Shown: piece after piece, positions 1-13,585 of the stretch
Layout of the letters: every line of letters starts with the position of its first letter
How positions within the stretch are numbered: position 1 is the first letter of the stretch
DNA from: Albula goreensis
Lineage: Eukaryota; Chordata; Actinopteri; Albuliformes; Albulidae
DNA: 64,000 bases
Assembly: GCA_022829145.1 (NCBI GenBank)
Contig: CM040765.1
Coordinates: 13,355,792-13,419,791 of the forward strand
Reading direction: 5' to 3'
Translations under genes and position numbers: made by a program
The notes under the pieces: generated by a model
Databases searched by the model: none
The model's input: the letters and a program-made list of their open reading frames with translations, nothing else
What the model was told of the DNA's origin: nothing

Positions 1-3000
1 ATCCAATTTTTGCAACACAAGGTACATATGTTAATTTTTAGGTCAAAATGGTGCCTTTGAAGTGCCGCTGTGCAACAGAATTTAAAAAGCCTGAACTCCA
101 AACATTCTGCCCATGAAAAAAAACATCTATCATCGGCTATTTGACAGCGTATCCAAGGAGACAACGCGATTAGTGCATAATCCCCCTCTCCCCCAAACTC
201 CCACAAGATGGTACCTCCCACTCACATCTTTTGAAAGAACTGGGTGACTTTGAAATTTTAAGAAGGGAGAACACTGGATGGTTTTGGCCCTGTTGCGACC
301 AAGTGCTGGATGGACTGAGTCCTGACACTGCACCCTGATTGTCACACGCCTCTCCCTCAGTAACCACGGAGGGCAGGGGAGTGCTTTTCCAGCCGACGCT
401 CTCCCTAGAAACCAGCTTGTGTCAGGATTTCACAAGCCGGCAATGTCTGAAGAGTGAAGCATCAATTAAAGGGTCTACATGCAGTGCAGAGGTGAGAGAG
501 ACAGGAAGAGGGAGAGAAAGAGGAACAGAGAGAAAGCAGGATCCTAATTCAAAAGGTCTGAGTTCTGGATATGGGGAAGAGAGTGAGAAGAAAAAGGGAG
601 AGGGAGTGAGAGGTATGAATAGAGAAGGATAAGAGACAGACTGAGAGGAAAAGAGGGATGGAGTGAGACAGAGAGGCAAGCGGCAGAGAGGCAGAGAGAT
701 TCCAAAGGCGGCTGAAGCTTTGGAAATGGGAGACTGAGCACAAAAAAAGAATCAAAAGAGGCTTATGACAGCCTTTGGCAAGGAAAGATTATTGGAAATG
801 AAATGGAAAGATGAGGAGGAGGCAGAAATGCAGGAATACGGAAAAGCATGTTCAACAACGCGGGAATCTGCGCAAAAAAAAACAAAAAACAAAACAGCAT
901 ACTCATTTTCACTGAGGGAGATATTCCTCAGTGGCAGTGCAAACATGTACCCACACTATAACGTGCCCACAGCCTGAATCCAAACAATACCCCCTTTCTC
1001 TAATTAAAATTAAATCCTTCCAGAATTTTAATTATTACTGTGGTTTCCCCAACTGTGGAACATTTTCTTCTCTGGAAAGACATTCGGTGTGGGTATCAGA
1101 TCAAACCTGTTGATCACCAAGAAACAGGGAATGTGGGTGTTCTCCATCAGACTCCATTCCCCCCTTACGTGCCAGAGCTGTGCCGTTGCAGTACTTGGCA
1201 GGTGGTGGAGGGGAAAGCTATAACACAGAAATGGTGGGTTTGTTTCCCGCTCGCCTGAGAACATTAACATGAACAGGCTGCGATACTGATTAGTGGGTGA
1301 GTCACGATGCTGGATGTGCAATTTGGCCATCAGGCAGCATCACTCCGCTTATCTTTACCATTTTGCGAGATGAAATTATGGACACATTCAAGAGCGGCAG
1401 TACAGTGGAGGATTTGGAAGGGACAGAAAGGCCATGCCTCGGCAGTATGGAGCAGCGGGAACGTGTCAGTCTAAAGCAGATGTCCCACTCTGCTCCACAT
1501 AGACAAACCAGCCCCGCGCTTCCAGCTCCCTTCTTCCTACCCCACCGGAGGCGCAAGCCCTGAGCAGTGCCTGCTTACCTTGCATGGACAGACTGGCTGC
1601 AAAGATCCTCACTGGACCCTGGACATACCCTCCATGAGGAGCATGAAGCTGCTGCCTTCACACAGGCGTTTCAGTCTCCCCCAGTCACAGTACAAGCAGG
1701 TACAGAAATTACTTCATCATCAACTATATTCCTCAATACGAAAGCTAAAATACAAAGTTAGCTAGACTCACACACATTAGGGAACATAAGCGCGATCAGA
1801 CCAACAATACTATTATATTTTATGTATCCTTTATCCATCTTGTGATATTAGTGTAGAGTGTTATGTGCATTATATTTTGGTACTTTTATTACATTTTTTA
1901 TGTCTCATGAAGTTTTTTTAATGATGCAAAGACAACTTTGGCATGAAGTGTTATGTGTTTTTTTTAATTGGAATTTACTGTAGTTTTTACGACTCATTGA
2001 GTTTTTTTAAGGACACCAAACAACTTCTGTTAAATGTTGTGGGCTTTTTAAATGTTCTATATTGACTATAGTTTTTCATGCTTTATGGGGATTTTTGAAG
2101 ACAAAACACACATTTCTGTCTATTTCTAAATAACTTGATTCTAATGATTCTAAAGAGAGACTCGGTGAACACTTGTTTTTGCTCTTCCCTCAAACACAAC
2201 TTAAGCCATCCTATCTTCCTTAAGAGCTGGCTGCACTTTCACCATTATGTTTGGGTTTATTAAGTAACTCTTCTCTGCATCCTGCTTTTTTCAAGGAGTC
2301 CAACTTCATCACCTCTTGCAGCAACCAGGGAATAATTCACCACTTTTTCCCCACAAATTGGCGATTTCCAACTCCCTGTGGAAAATGTCTACCGTGAAGC
2401 ACTACACACCCTGTTTGTAGATAGCAAAAAGAAAACATAAAGCCAGACTGACTGAATGGTGAAGACGCTGGCAATTACATGTTCTCAAATGTGTTGGGAA
2501 TTGATGGGTCCACAGGACCAAGGGGATTCTGCTGCTCGCCATGGCAGCGAGCAGGAGCGGGGGGTTGGGGGAACGTGGAGGCGGAGGATGTACATATTTT
2601 AAGTAACCCCTGCAGATATTCTGACTCCTCCATTTAGTTTCAAAAGGCTCAGAGAAGGATTTGGCAGACAAAGCTAGCTAACGCTTTCCTTGAACTCCTA
2701 CTCGTGCACATTTAGGCTAACCTCTCGCTTGAGCACGGGGAGATGGGGGCATCTGGGAAAACAGACCTAATTATGAAATTAGCCATCACCTTGCATGTTC
2801 AAATGCCAATTCAAAGAAAGCACCCGGGAGACCTGGCTTTGAGAATGGCCCCCTCTTCATATGCAGCATGCAGGAAGATGAATGCTAGGATGCAGTGTGT
2901 CTCATTTTAATTTACTGGAGTCATTCAATTCACATTGCTATCAACTTATCAAAGGCATAAGTGTCAAACAGTCCCTTACATGCCAGCATGCATGTAAGGC

Positions 3001-5588
3001 AGCACACGCAATGAATATTACAATTATTATTATTATTATTAATGAGCAGGGAGAAGTCCTCAGAAATTGCTGCTATCATGCCATCATAATGCCCACCATC
3101 TTAAATTTGACTCTGAAATCGGTGATTTCTCCTGTATGAGCTTGCAAATTGCAGGAAAAGGGTCCCATAATTTGTTTGAGGCAAAGCCAGAGGCACCCCC
3201 AGTGATCACAGTCAGTGGCCCGCCCCCATTTGCATGTCCACTGAACCGCGATAATGCAATTCATGCTGTGCAACTTCCATTTATTTATATTGCAAATACA
3301 GGCCAGCTTCATTTTCATTGTTCAATCTGTTTGGCCAAATCCACTCAGTTTGCAGCAAAGGTTCATTGCTTCTGACCCCATAGTAAATGACAGCCTGCCC
3401 ACTTTCTACTGATTGAGGCATTTCATTCGAACTGAAAAACAGCTGTGCAAACGATTCTGACGTGAAACAAACAGCATACAGTAAACCACAGAAATGTGGT
3501 CAAGCCAGTCAGACATGAAGGCACTTTAGCTCTGTTCCATGCCAGATACTCTGAACATCAACTTTGGGAAGCTGACTTAGAATCAGTGTATCAGGTTCAA
3601 ATTTTAAGGTGGGTTACTGTCTGTTGTACCCTTGACCCAAGTTTAGCTACAGTCCTTGACATGTTGTCCAGCTATATTGGGGTGATGTTATTTAAAATGT
3701 AAGTTATTAGTAAGAGGTGTTTGCTACTTTGGACATTAATTTTGTCCCTTAGAAATGTGTTGATTTGGCAGCCTCAAAAGAGGGTGAGACAGACTAGGTG
3801 ACGAACTTGGGGAGCCAAAATCAGAGGAGTGTTTTTACGCTAATTATGTCACCACATATATCAAAGCAAACATATACAAGAGGTGTTTAATTCTGAGTGT
3901 CAGCCCTGGAAATTCCATCCAAAGATCCTGGTCCTCCTCCAAACAATTATTTCAGTTCACAAAAACTTAATTTGGTGTTACGTGTGCATGCATGCATAAA
4001 TATGCGTTTGTGCTTGGTTAAATACTCCATTAGGGCTGCTGGAGAAGGTGCCCATTTCTTTCTTGTAACTGCACTGAAAAACAGAAAAATGCACAGCTAT
4101 GATCTGGTTCCAAGGAAAGCTGCCTTATCACCATTGTAAATTAATACACAAACCCATTAAACATTCCAATTCAATTAAAATTCCGATTTGCAACGGAAAA
4201 TAACTGCAGAAAATAAGTGTACAACAACAACAACATGGTATTACAGTAATTTTCTGTGACTGAATTTGAATTATTTATGTTGCAAAAAGCCATGGAAGAA
4301 GCAGAATAAACCACTCCATGCTTTATAGTTTTTTGAAAATGGTTTTCACTTGGGGACTGCGTCTCCCTACCCTGTCAAAGTTTATTTGCACACAACTACA
4401 CGGCCTTCCATGTTGTACTCCTACATGTCATAATTACTCCGTATATTTCCCACTGACTGGGGGCTTACACAGTTATGTCGCACAGTAACCAGAACAGATC
4501 CCAGCCACTCCTCTCACTGGAGGAAAAGGAAGTTACAGGTTGAATTTTGGTAACAAATTCTGAATTTGAGATATAGCCAGTTTCAGAGAGCATGGAGTTA
4601 GTTAACAATGCAATAGGAGAAAATGTTCTCATTTGAAATTGCCTCTAACTGGGGCCCAATATCAAAGTAAACCTGGGTAGACTCATCCTACACAAGCATA
4701 TCAACCTGACCAAGGTAATTGTAACAGGAGGTTTATTTCCTCCCTATCTGAGGACTCCTCCGTGTATCATAATTTATGTGTGAATTGGCCTTGACCTGCC
4801 TGTCTTGATTGGCTAGAAGACACTGGTTATGTTCATTTGAACACTACTGCCAGAGTTATAGTGTAGAGGCTATGGTTTCCCTGAACGTTCCCCAGCGCCC
4901 AAACCTCAGTGTTTAACAAGAGTGTGACAGCATGCCTCCTCCAAGTGGCTTCAAATGAAATTAAGCCCCGAGCATCCACTAGCTCAGCTTCAGAGCTGAG
5001 AACAGCAAGAAAGAATACCATCAGACTGACATGGAAAAAACACCTACCCGAATGAACCCTCAGAAGTCATGACAAAAGAGAACTGCATCACATTCAGAGT
5101 CAAAACGGCCCATGTTTCAATTATGAACAGTGTCACTACCCTTTGTGGAATCAAGGCCAGAAACCGGCCATTAGCATGAATGTGAGAACTACGAATGTTC
5201 AAATTAAAACCTCGTTCTTCTAAAAGCAAACCACCCCACATGACTCATCAATGGTTCTCTCTCAAAAGGAAAATAGCGAGACTTCTACCGGCCTGCATGT
5301 TTGTGCTTTTCCCTGCTACAATTTTTGATTTGCTTTGATGATTACCCCTTTGAAAAAAATCTCACTTGAAAGAAAGATACAAACAAACATGCACAGCCAG
5401 CATATCCGTGCAGATAAAAAAACCAAGGGCATATGCAGCAAAGAAATCTCTCAGTCTTCTGTGCCAAGAAAAATCACTCCCGAACCTTTACACATTTAAC
5501 CAGTAGCTGCTAACAGGTTGCTCTGTGATACAAGTCACTGGCAATGAATGAATAAGACAGCATATGCGCAGGAAAGGACTCATACAAC

Positions 5589-5597
5589 AGAGAGAGA

Positions 5598-5639
<42 letters not shown>
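5589..5639. repeat. (AG)n(AC)n compound microsatellite
   Basis: A short AG run passes directly into about 20 uninterrupted AC units. It is a simple repeat within the presumed GRIP1 intron, likely length-polymorphic and able to adopt Z-DNA. Confidence 0.95.
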
Positions 5640-5640
<1 letters not shown>

Positions 5641-6784
5641 GCTCACAGTCAGACAAACATGCCCACAAGTATATGTATTTGACATGTATACTGTAAAACA
5701 CATGGTAAAAATAAGATCCTCCTGTCTTTTGTCTTGTCTCCCATTTTATAACCCAGATGCAAAAACATCAGTGCTGTGTGAACTGGCACAGCCTTTACAC
5801 TGAAGAACAGAAGAAGCCGGCGCAGTTTGGGCAGCCCTTTGAAGGGCCAAGGGCTCAGACCACCCATGCTCTGTAATGATCAGCAGGGCGTTTGACCTTG
5901 GCCAAGGATCACACCTCACCCAGCAGCCAAGGCACAGTTTCTGAGACACACAACTGGCCTCGCTCGCTTTTGACTGACAGCAGAATGACCACTGACATCG
6001 CTCATGCTACCGCAGTCTGTCACTGCAGACAGCGCTTTCGAATTTCTCAACAATATCGGTAGGTCAGCGTCAATACTCCTTACCACAAAAGAAATGTGGA
6101 ATAAAGGGAGGGGGTAGGGGGGCACAATAAGTGATGATGCATTCTCTTTGGCTGACCCACATATGACAACACAGCTTACAATCTACCAGACGAATTACAG
6201 GGTGGGGGAGGGATCTACACAGGCATCATCATTATTAGAGTTTAACTTGATGCAACGTAGCATGTGTCAGTCATTGAGACACAAACACACGCTGGGTCCA
6301 TCACACTTCCAGGCTCCAGAGGAGATGGGCTGTGCAGAGCCAAAGCATAAACTGAGTACACATACACATACATCAGCATCACTGTGGTCAGGAAGAGAGG
6401 TGCCTACAGAAGCGCCATGACAAGTGCTGTGGGGTAGGCTGCCTCTCACGCTCATTACACAAAGTCACCAGGGAAAGTACGCTAGCTGTGATTTGTCTAC
6501 TGGTGTGAATCTGTATTCACGGGATGAGACACCATCACATGCAGTATGTGCTCCCCTTCGTCTGCATGGCATGTTCTCACGCAATTAAAATACTGGAATA
6601 TAAATAAGCATTTAAATTAACATTAATAAAAACTGGTGAATAATTATGGACACACGACTGCAGAGCCATAGCACTGGTTGTATGGTGTCATGTTTTTGCA
6701 TGAGCACACATTACTGGCTGTAGCCTTGTCCTCTTTGAGCCACTATTAAAACCTAGTAAAGGGGCTTCGGATGGGCCACAGAGT

Positions 6785-6960
6785 AAAACCACGTGCTCGT
6801 GGTGCAGCTGTGCATCCCACAGCTGGGAGTTTGACTCTCAGCCACTCTATTACCAGCTATGGCTCAAAGTCCACACCGGCAAGGGAACAACCGGCTCCAT
6901 CTCATCGGAAAATGGAGGGGTGGTAAGCCAGCTGAGTGAAATTTCATCTCTTGTCATACA
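6785..6960 (+). repeat. SINE-like fragment, tRNA-derived type
   Basis: The piece has a box-B-like segment (GGGAGTTTGACTCTC) followed by a body containing TATTACCAGCTATGGCT. A similar body, TATTACCAGCTATAGCT, recurs near 24,903 with alignable flanks. The combination suggests a degraded tRNA-derived SINE family with at least two copies in the window. I cannot name the family. Confidence 0.4.
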
Positions 6961-8234
6961 TATGGGCAACCTGGGGGAGGGGTGGAGTAATTATGCTCCT
7001 GGTTGCCAAGGGCATCCAAGTATTAATTTTAATGTGAAATTATGGCTAAACATTTCAGATTAATGAAATTAGAAAATCGTGTGAAGGTCAGTGTCAGAAT
7101 ACCAAATTTGGAAATAGTTGATCAAATGGGAGATGCATCACTGATCTTTCTGCGTTTACTTTAATGTTTGTTTTGTAAATGTTTTTGTCAAATAGCTCAT
7201 GCAGCTGAATGACATTTTTGATACATTTTGCCCATTACAGACTTGCTGCTTGATGGCCATGTTGTGCTTTGCACCCGCACTTGCTGCCTGCAAGTACTGT
7301 ATATAGCCTAACTACACATCATTATGATGGCATCAATCTACCATGGCATGCTGACATACTATTTCCAGCTGTCAGGTTATACAATGTTTTCCTGAGCCAA
7401 AGGGACTTAGTCATCATTGTGGAAAAAAGGGAAAAAAACAATACACAAGCAATACCTCAGCATTATAGTCAAGGGTGAATAACTTTAAGTGCCAGTCCCC
7501 TGTCTCAGATGATTTCAACTGCACCACCCAGAGGCCTGCCAAAACAATGAGGCAAAAAAAAAAATCTAACTTAACGCACAACATCATTCTCTTCAGAATC
7601 ACACAGGGTGCCTGCAATCAATCAGCTGCTGATTCAGTGTGTTGCCGACAATGACGCAAGGCAGCAAACAAAACAACTAGGTTTCCACCTAGGATTTGCA
7701 TTTTGCCTCCCCCTTCCCCCTCCAAAGCAAGGGTAGGGGTAACCAACAGGCTGCAAGATTTAACCTTTTCTAATTGAAAATTTACTCCTGCATGCATAAG
7801 ACAGCTGCTGCCTTAGTTGTGAATTTTTATAAGGAGTATCTGACTATGAGAACAATGGGAGTGAAAATCTGAATTATGAAGATAATGTCTTAAACCTCAA
7901 ACTCATACATACGGTTGCCAGCGAGTCGCATAGTACGTGGGATGGTACATATTTCATCCAAAAACCATGTGGAACACTCTTTTTCCCACATTCTGCCCTT
8001 AATGAAAATAAATTGGGGGCTCTGTATAGTTTCAAAAAATGTGATAAATCTGATTTAAAAAACAACATTAAATGGCGTCATCTTCACCTGGACCACCCAT
8101 GACCAGCACACCCCGCTGTATTGTGTTATGTCCCACGCAATCCTTCTCATATGTGACGCAAATGCACATAAAGGCATGAGAGTGAAGCCGTAAAGCTCAG
8201 AAAGTTCAGGATGATGCAGTTTTTATCGTACATT

Positions 8235-8530
8235 TTACCTGGAATGTGGCTGCTTGTGCCAGCTGTCCCCTCCCAGCTGTCCCCAGGTCAGTGTGCCCAG
8301 AGGAGGAGCCGCGTCTGAGCAGACCACGCACAGTGAACGCTGCTCATCCCCGCCCACGCGTCTCCTCCCTGCTGCAGCGCCTCCTTCAAACAGGACCCAG
8401 CCAGGCAGGGCCCGTGGCTCCCAGCAGCGCTGCTCTCTCCTCGGGCTCTTATCTGCACTCCGTCCGCCAGCAATTTTTCTGAAATCCCCACCACTTCCCA
8501 AAGCCTTTCTCAAACGCAGCTTCACAGCAA
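8235..8530. other. GC-rich, CpG-containing block in the GRIP1 intron
   Basis: About 300 bases are distinctly GC-richer than the surrounding intron, with many CpGs between 8,310 and 8,480. Open frames exist on both strands (155 codons plus, 96 codons minus), but neither resembles a known domain and both are low-complexity, as expected in GC-rich DNA. It could be an internal promoter or enhancer, or a decayed CpG island. I do not call a gene here. Confidence 0.35.
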
Positions 8531-8557
8531 TGTCTTATCAGCAAGGTGACACAGAGG

Positions 8558-8597
8558 GTGTGAGAGTGTGTGAGAGTGTGTGTGTATGTGTGTGTGG
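8558..8597. repeat. TG-rich simple repeat
   Basis: An imperfect TG/TGAGAG tract directly follows the GC-rich block. Confidence 0.8.
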
Positions 8598-9475
8598 GAA
8601 GGGGGTTCTTCTCAAAAGTTCATCTTTGTACCAAAATGCTTTGGATGAAAACAACTCCCATCACACTTCACCTTTCATTATCTCTGTGCTCTCACAAACA
8701 AACCTCATGGTCAAAATTTAGCTCAGTTGTACAATGCCACCTACATCAGTTACAACCAAACAGTAGAAACTATTTAAACTACTTCCTGAATATTCTGAAT
8801 GGCAAGAGAACTACCTCACTAACCATCACTGTAGCACGAAAGGGAAAAAACAACAGTGCTTTGAATTATCTGAACCAGTAATGGATGAATGAATTATCAC
8901 TGCACTAAATACAGATTGCGCTACAATTACCTGTCAATCACTGACTTGTTTCAACCAAAAAGATAGGAAAGACTTCATTACACACACACATTTCTCTCAT
9001 GACTAATCACAACTCTACAAATAATCTCCATGAGGCCCAATATCCTCATCTACAGGAGGTGACAGCTCAGTCATGTTCTTTAGCTCAACTCATATTTTTC
9101 CAATCAGAGCTACTAAAATCGCTGATATAAATTTCCATTCATGAGGCATGAATATGTTCAGCAAAAGCCAACAACTACCATGATAAACACCAGGTCTATT
9201 GGAAAAATCTTGTTTTATTCATTTCCCTCATGAATTTATTTTCAGATATGAATCTCCAGATAGGATTTGCTGCCTTTGAAATAAAAATTAATCTCTGCTT
9301 ATAGTCTTTATGCTTTTGTTAACGTCTCGGAGACTAATGTCCCTGCTGATATTGCCGCTTTCGGTTTTATAAATCACTATAAATGTTTTTGGGGGGGAAC
9401 CATTTTTATTCAGGGACAAGATATAATGCACATCGTCAGACTTGAATGCCAAGTACGGTTTTTGTAAAAAAAATA

Positions 9476-9498
9476 CATAAATAAATAAATAAATAAAA
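9476..9498. repeat. (AAAT)n simple repeat
   Basis: About five ATAA units occur in tandem next to an A-run. Confidence 0.85.
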
Positions 9499-9924
9499 AA
9501 CGGATTCATCTGAATGTGCAACTGTGTGCAGCCATTTACCATAGCTGAACACAGAATCCAAACAGCTGACTGTTTCATGCCACTAAACTAATAGGCCTCC
9601 ATCTGGTGGTGCACTCCAAACGAAAGCTAAATAATCGAATAAATACTAACTCTACTGCAGAAAACAGCAGCAGTTACTTCAGCTCGGCACACTATGAAGG
9701 TAATTGCAGGTTGGTAGATCCATTAACAGGTGGGAGTGATGTTCACCTAACCACATATAGTTATGTCTCAATTATGGATCAATACCTGAAAAGGGCCTAA
9801 GGTGTGAGGAAAATGTCAGATTTTCTGGAGTGCAGTTTCCTGTTCTTCTTCAGCTTCCCTGACATTGGCACTTCCCAGGCACCCTGTCTCTTTTTCAAAC
9901 AGCTTTAGTAAATAATCAGAAAAA

Positions 9925-10035
9925 GGACACGGGTCTTCAGGTGGCACACCAGAGTAAAAGCATTGTGTGTTCCAAGGCATTGTTAGTCTGAGGGTTTGGA
10001 GTTTGAGTCCCGATCGTGACATTACTGGCTAATAC
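9925..10035 (+). repeat. SINE-like fragment with box A/B-like segments
   Basis: The sequence GGTGGCACACCAGAGTAAAA resembles a pol III box A region. GGAGTTTGAGTCCC about 60 bases later resembles box B. The same box-B-like wording occurs near 6,825. It is probably another degraded tRNA-derived SINE head, but the tail is not recognisable and the call is tentative. Confidence 0.4.
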
Positions 10036-13000
10036 AGACTCATCTATCTCACGCATTCTCTAATGCCCTGCCCTGGCAGGCCAGGCATCTGCAGGTTCAT
10101 GAACTGAATGCCAAAGGCATGTGACTGGTGCCGCTTCTGCAGTGTGATGAATATGCAGACCAGTTGCCGAGTGATTCTGGCACTTCTTTTTGGGGAAGTC
10201 CAGCACAGGAGGGTCAATAAATATCTGGCTGGGAAACTTTTTTTTCCCCACAATACACTAATATTGTAATAATACACATTATACAATCACATTTTACATT
10301 TTTGTTTGTTTCTCTTCTTTATTTTATTTTTTCCCAGGGTTCTCCTGTCTGCAACAGCAGTCCTTTCCCTTCCCTGGACGAATTCCTCCTCCCTTGATGT
10401 TGCAGGATTTCCTCAGCCATATTTATTTACTCCTCATGGCAAGTGTAGCGAGGGAGGATTTGAGGATAAACAACAGCAGATCGCCTACGCGTGGGCATGC
10501 TACATATTTCCGGCAAGATTATTTGTACAATGTGTTAACCTGAAAAAAATAAAATGAGGCAATTAGCGGAGGGTCCTGACATGCAAAATCCTGACCTGCG
10601 TTCCAAATTCGCTGCTCTTTTTCGTGACAGCGAGACCTCATCGCACCTTGATCTGGGATTTCAGCGGTTCAGTATTGATTGAGTAACTCAATGATCTACT
10701 CCTGCAGTTCGTTGCCCAGAGCACAATCATCACAGGTTATTATTTGCTCAGATTACTCCAGACTGTTGTTCGATTGGCATGGTGGGGGGATCTGGGTGTG
10801 CAGAGGGTCACATGTCCTGTCTTGGCAGTCAGCAATGGGTTCTCCTTTTCATGGGCCCAGGGGAAAAATTGAGAATTGCATGCATGTGTCAAATCCAAAT
10901 AAGGCTACATATTGCTTGGATTTCTCGCAGTCTGGCCAATGGCAACCTTGGAGGAAAATGGCACTTTATGGCTGCCTTGGAGACAAATTCACGCTGTGCC
11001 TTTTTGTTTTTTATGTTTTTATTTTTTGTCTGCGCAGGGCCTACGGCATGAGCAGAGTGAAGCAAGGAAATGAAATCATAATGAAGACATGTAGCTGTAC
11101 TTTACTGCCCAAAATTTCAGGTTGTTACTATAACTCCCAAGAGTATAGTAATAATATCCCATGATGCACTAGAGAGTTAGCCATGGGTGTTTTTAGTTAC
11201 AGGGGTTTGATTGTAAGGTGGCATCTTTTTCTTCAATTGTTGATACTGAGCAAGGTAGAGACAGTCAGCGGAGATAGAGCACTATGAGCAGTGTGTGAAC
11301 TCAAGTCGACTCTGCACACAGGGATAAACCTAACCCTGGGCAACATCCCTTTGATAGTTTCTCCTCTGCACTACAGCTCACTTACAATGGGAATTCTGAG
11401 AAAAGGGAGGCAATTTCACTACTTTAACTGCACACAGTCAAGACCTATTCTGTCCCTGCCTGGTGCTGTTTTCCATTGGATAACACTGGGGGTGCATACC
11501 ACATCTACAGACATTACAGATCATAACCCTGCCACAAACTAATGAGTATACTAGACAGTGCAGTACAATGCAGAAAAAGAAGGGACAGTCTTCTTTGCTA
11601 AATTGGCTTTAAACGAGGGGAATTTCGAAAAGAGCACATTCATCATCACAGCGTGATCCTGTGAAGTGGGTTTAATCAATTGCGGTGAATCAATATCAAA
11701 TGTAGCCATCTCTGATGCTTACTTGAAGGCAGCTTGTCCTGTCACATCAAAGCCATCCAATGTATTCCCAGCGCTTTCATAAAATCTGTTTTTATTTCTG
11801 ATATTTGGATGTCCACTCCAATATCCGTTGACCCAATTGCCTCTCATAATTAATCTCAAGGAAAAACGTAATTATGAAACGAATATCTTTTGCTCAGTGC
11901 ACCGATTGAGCACAAGCCACTGATTCTTATTCATTATTCTCATATTTATCATTGCTTCATGCAGGCTTATCAAATCATTAATCTCTCACCCTTGATCATA
12001 AATCAAGTTTGCATGTAACTGCCTACTCTGATTAGCAAAGCTAGCCACATGGCCAAATGGCAGAGGTCTAATTCAGATAACCACAGAGATAGTTTGGTAC
12101 TCATCTATCTGCCTGGAAGATATCCCAATCTTAAATATAAAACCGATTAATTCCTCAGTTGATAAATTTTGTTTTCCTGGGTTATTTGTATTAAAATCAA
12201 GCATATATGCTACAGTCTTCTGTTCATTTCAAATTGTCAGTAAATACAGTTAATTGACTAAATACCTCACAAAACCCTGACTATGCTCTATATCACACTA
12301 TCTCAGGAACAGATTACACAGCCTGCAATTATGTTAAATTTGAATGATCGATGATTATTTAGTAACAATTAAAAGTGAATATTAGACTGAAGGGCAATGT
12401 CACACACATCATTAGGATATGAACCTTATACTTCAAGCCCAGTGCTCCCTTCAGTATCACTGCTTCACATTCAAAACCCACTTCAAAGAAAATCAGTTAT
12501 ATAAGTAAATCCTGGTCCACAGATAGTCATGAGTTTGCGGAAGATAATGATACCTACGTCGTATTCAAAAATAGACAATGTATAAATAATACTCAACATT
12601 AGCTCAACAGGAGGGTGGACGGCAATAACGACTGAGCCCTTGGTGCAAGCTGAAGCCCTTGATTTATGTTGTTCTCCATGAATGCAAAGCAGCAAGAAGC
12701 AGGGGAGGTCACGGTTGTGCAGAATAAAACCTAAACTATCTAGCGATAGCTGGTTGTCCTTTTTAACATGCTCAATAGCAAACTTATTTCAAAGACACCT
12801 AAAAACAAACATCTCATTCCAGGAAAGGTGTGGTACAAAAAAGGACATGATGGTACACCGTCGACGTTAAAATTCATTTACGTTTTGCAGCATGTTTAAA
12901 ACATGCTAAGCTGTATTTTGCCCTCCAGAGAACAAAGCCAAACACTGACTTCATGCATCATCCATGGGGATTGTGGCATGTTTGGACTTGCTGCACTGAG

Positions 13001-13406
13001 CTGATGTCCAACGGTTTTGGAAAAAACACTAACAGGAAAATTATTTTCAGTTTGAAGTAAAAAACCTTTACAGTAATAGCCTGGACAACAAATATTTTAC
13101 ATGAACTGTTGTTGTTGTTACAGAGGCCTATTCACTTATCAGCTATCTGATGAGGTTATAAAAATATGTCATGATCGTTTTTCAAACTCCCTTGGAAAAC
13201 TTATTAGAGTGGGGTGTCTATCTGAGAAGAGACGATTTAGGTGCAGGCTTTTGTTTGGCACAGCACTAGAACACCTGACTGAAATAATCAAGGTCTTTAT
13301 TGAGGACCATGATTAGTTCATTATTTTCTTATTGTTGGACTAGCACAAAAAGACCTGCACACATGCTGGCCTTTCTAGAATAAGAAGTGGAACCCTGTGT
13401 ATTAGA

Positions 13407-13585
13407 CCAGTGGTCTTCACTCCTGGGCCTAGAGGGCCACAGGGTACATTGGCTTGTGTTTTACCCCAGCACTTACCTGAGCATTTGAAACAGTTGCTTA
13501 TCCAGGTAACTCACCTTACATGGTTTATTTGATCTGATTGGCTGCAGTAATATAGCCCTCCAGGACCAGGAGTACAGACCACTGG
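13407..13585. mobile_element. MITE with about 30-bp terminal inverted repeats
   Basis: The left end CCAGTGGTCTTCACTCCTGG and the reverse complement of the right end match at 18 of 20 positions. Similarity continues inward for about 12 more bases (CCTAGAGGGCC-like). The element is 179 bp and non-coding. Ends of the CAGTGGT...CCTGG type are typical of hAT-like non-autonomous elements in fish. A clear target-site duplication is not visible, which fits an old copy. Confidence 0.75.

Noticed and set aside
5589..5639. Tandem repeats as a CRISPR array
   Set aside because: They are dinucleotide microsatellites without spacers, in a vertebrate genome.
6820..6845. Functional tRNA gene
   Set aside because: Only a box-B-like segment is present; no cloverleaf can be folded, so a SINE fragment is more likely.
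8254..8721. 155-codon plus-strand open frame
   Set aside because: Low-complexity Pro/Ser/Arg-rich translation created by a GC-rich block and then a TG repeat; not a gene.
10679..11164. 161-codon plus-strand open frame
   Set aside because: No recognisable domain, mixed composition and no splice or promoter context; a chance frame in intronic DNA.
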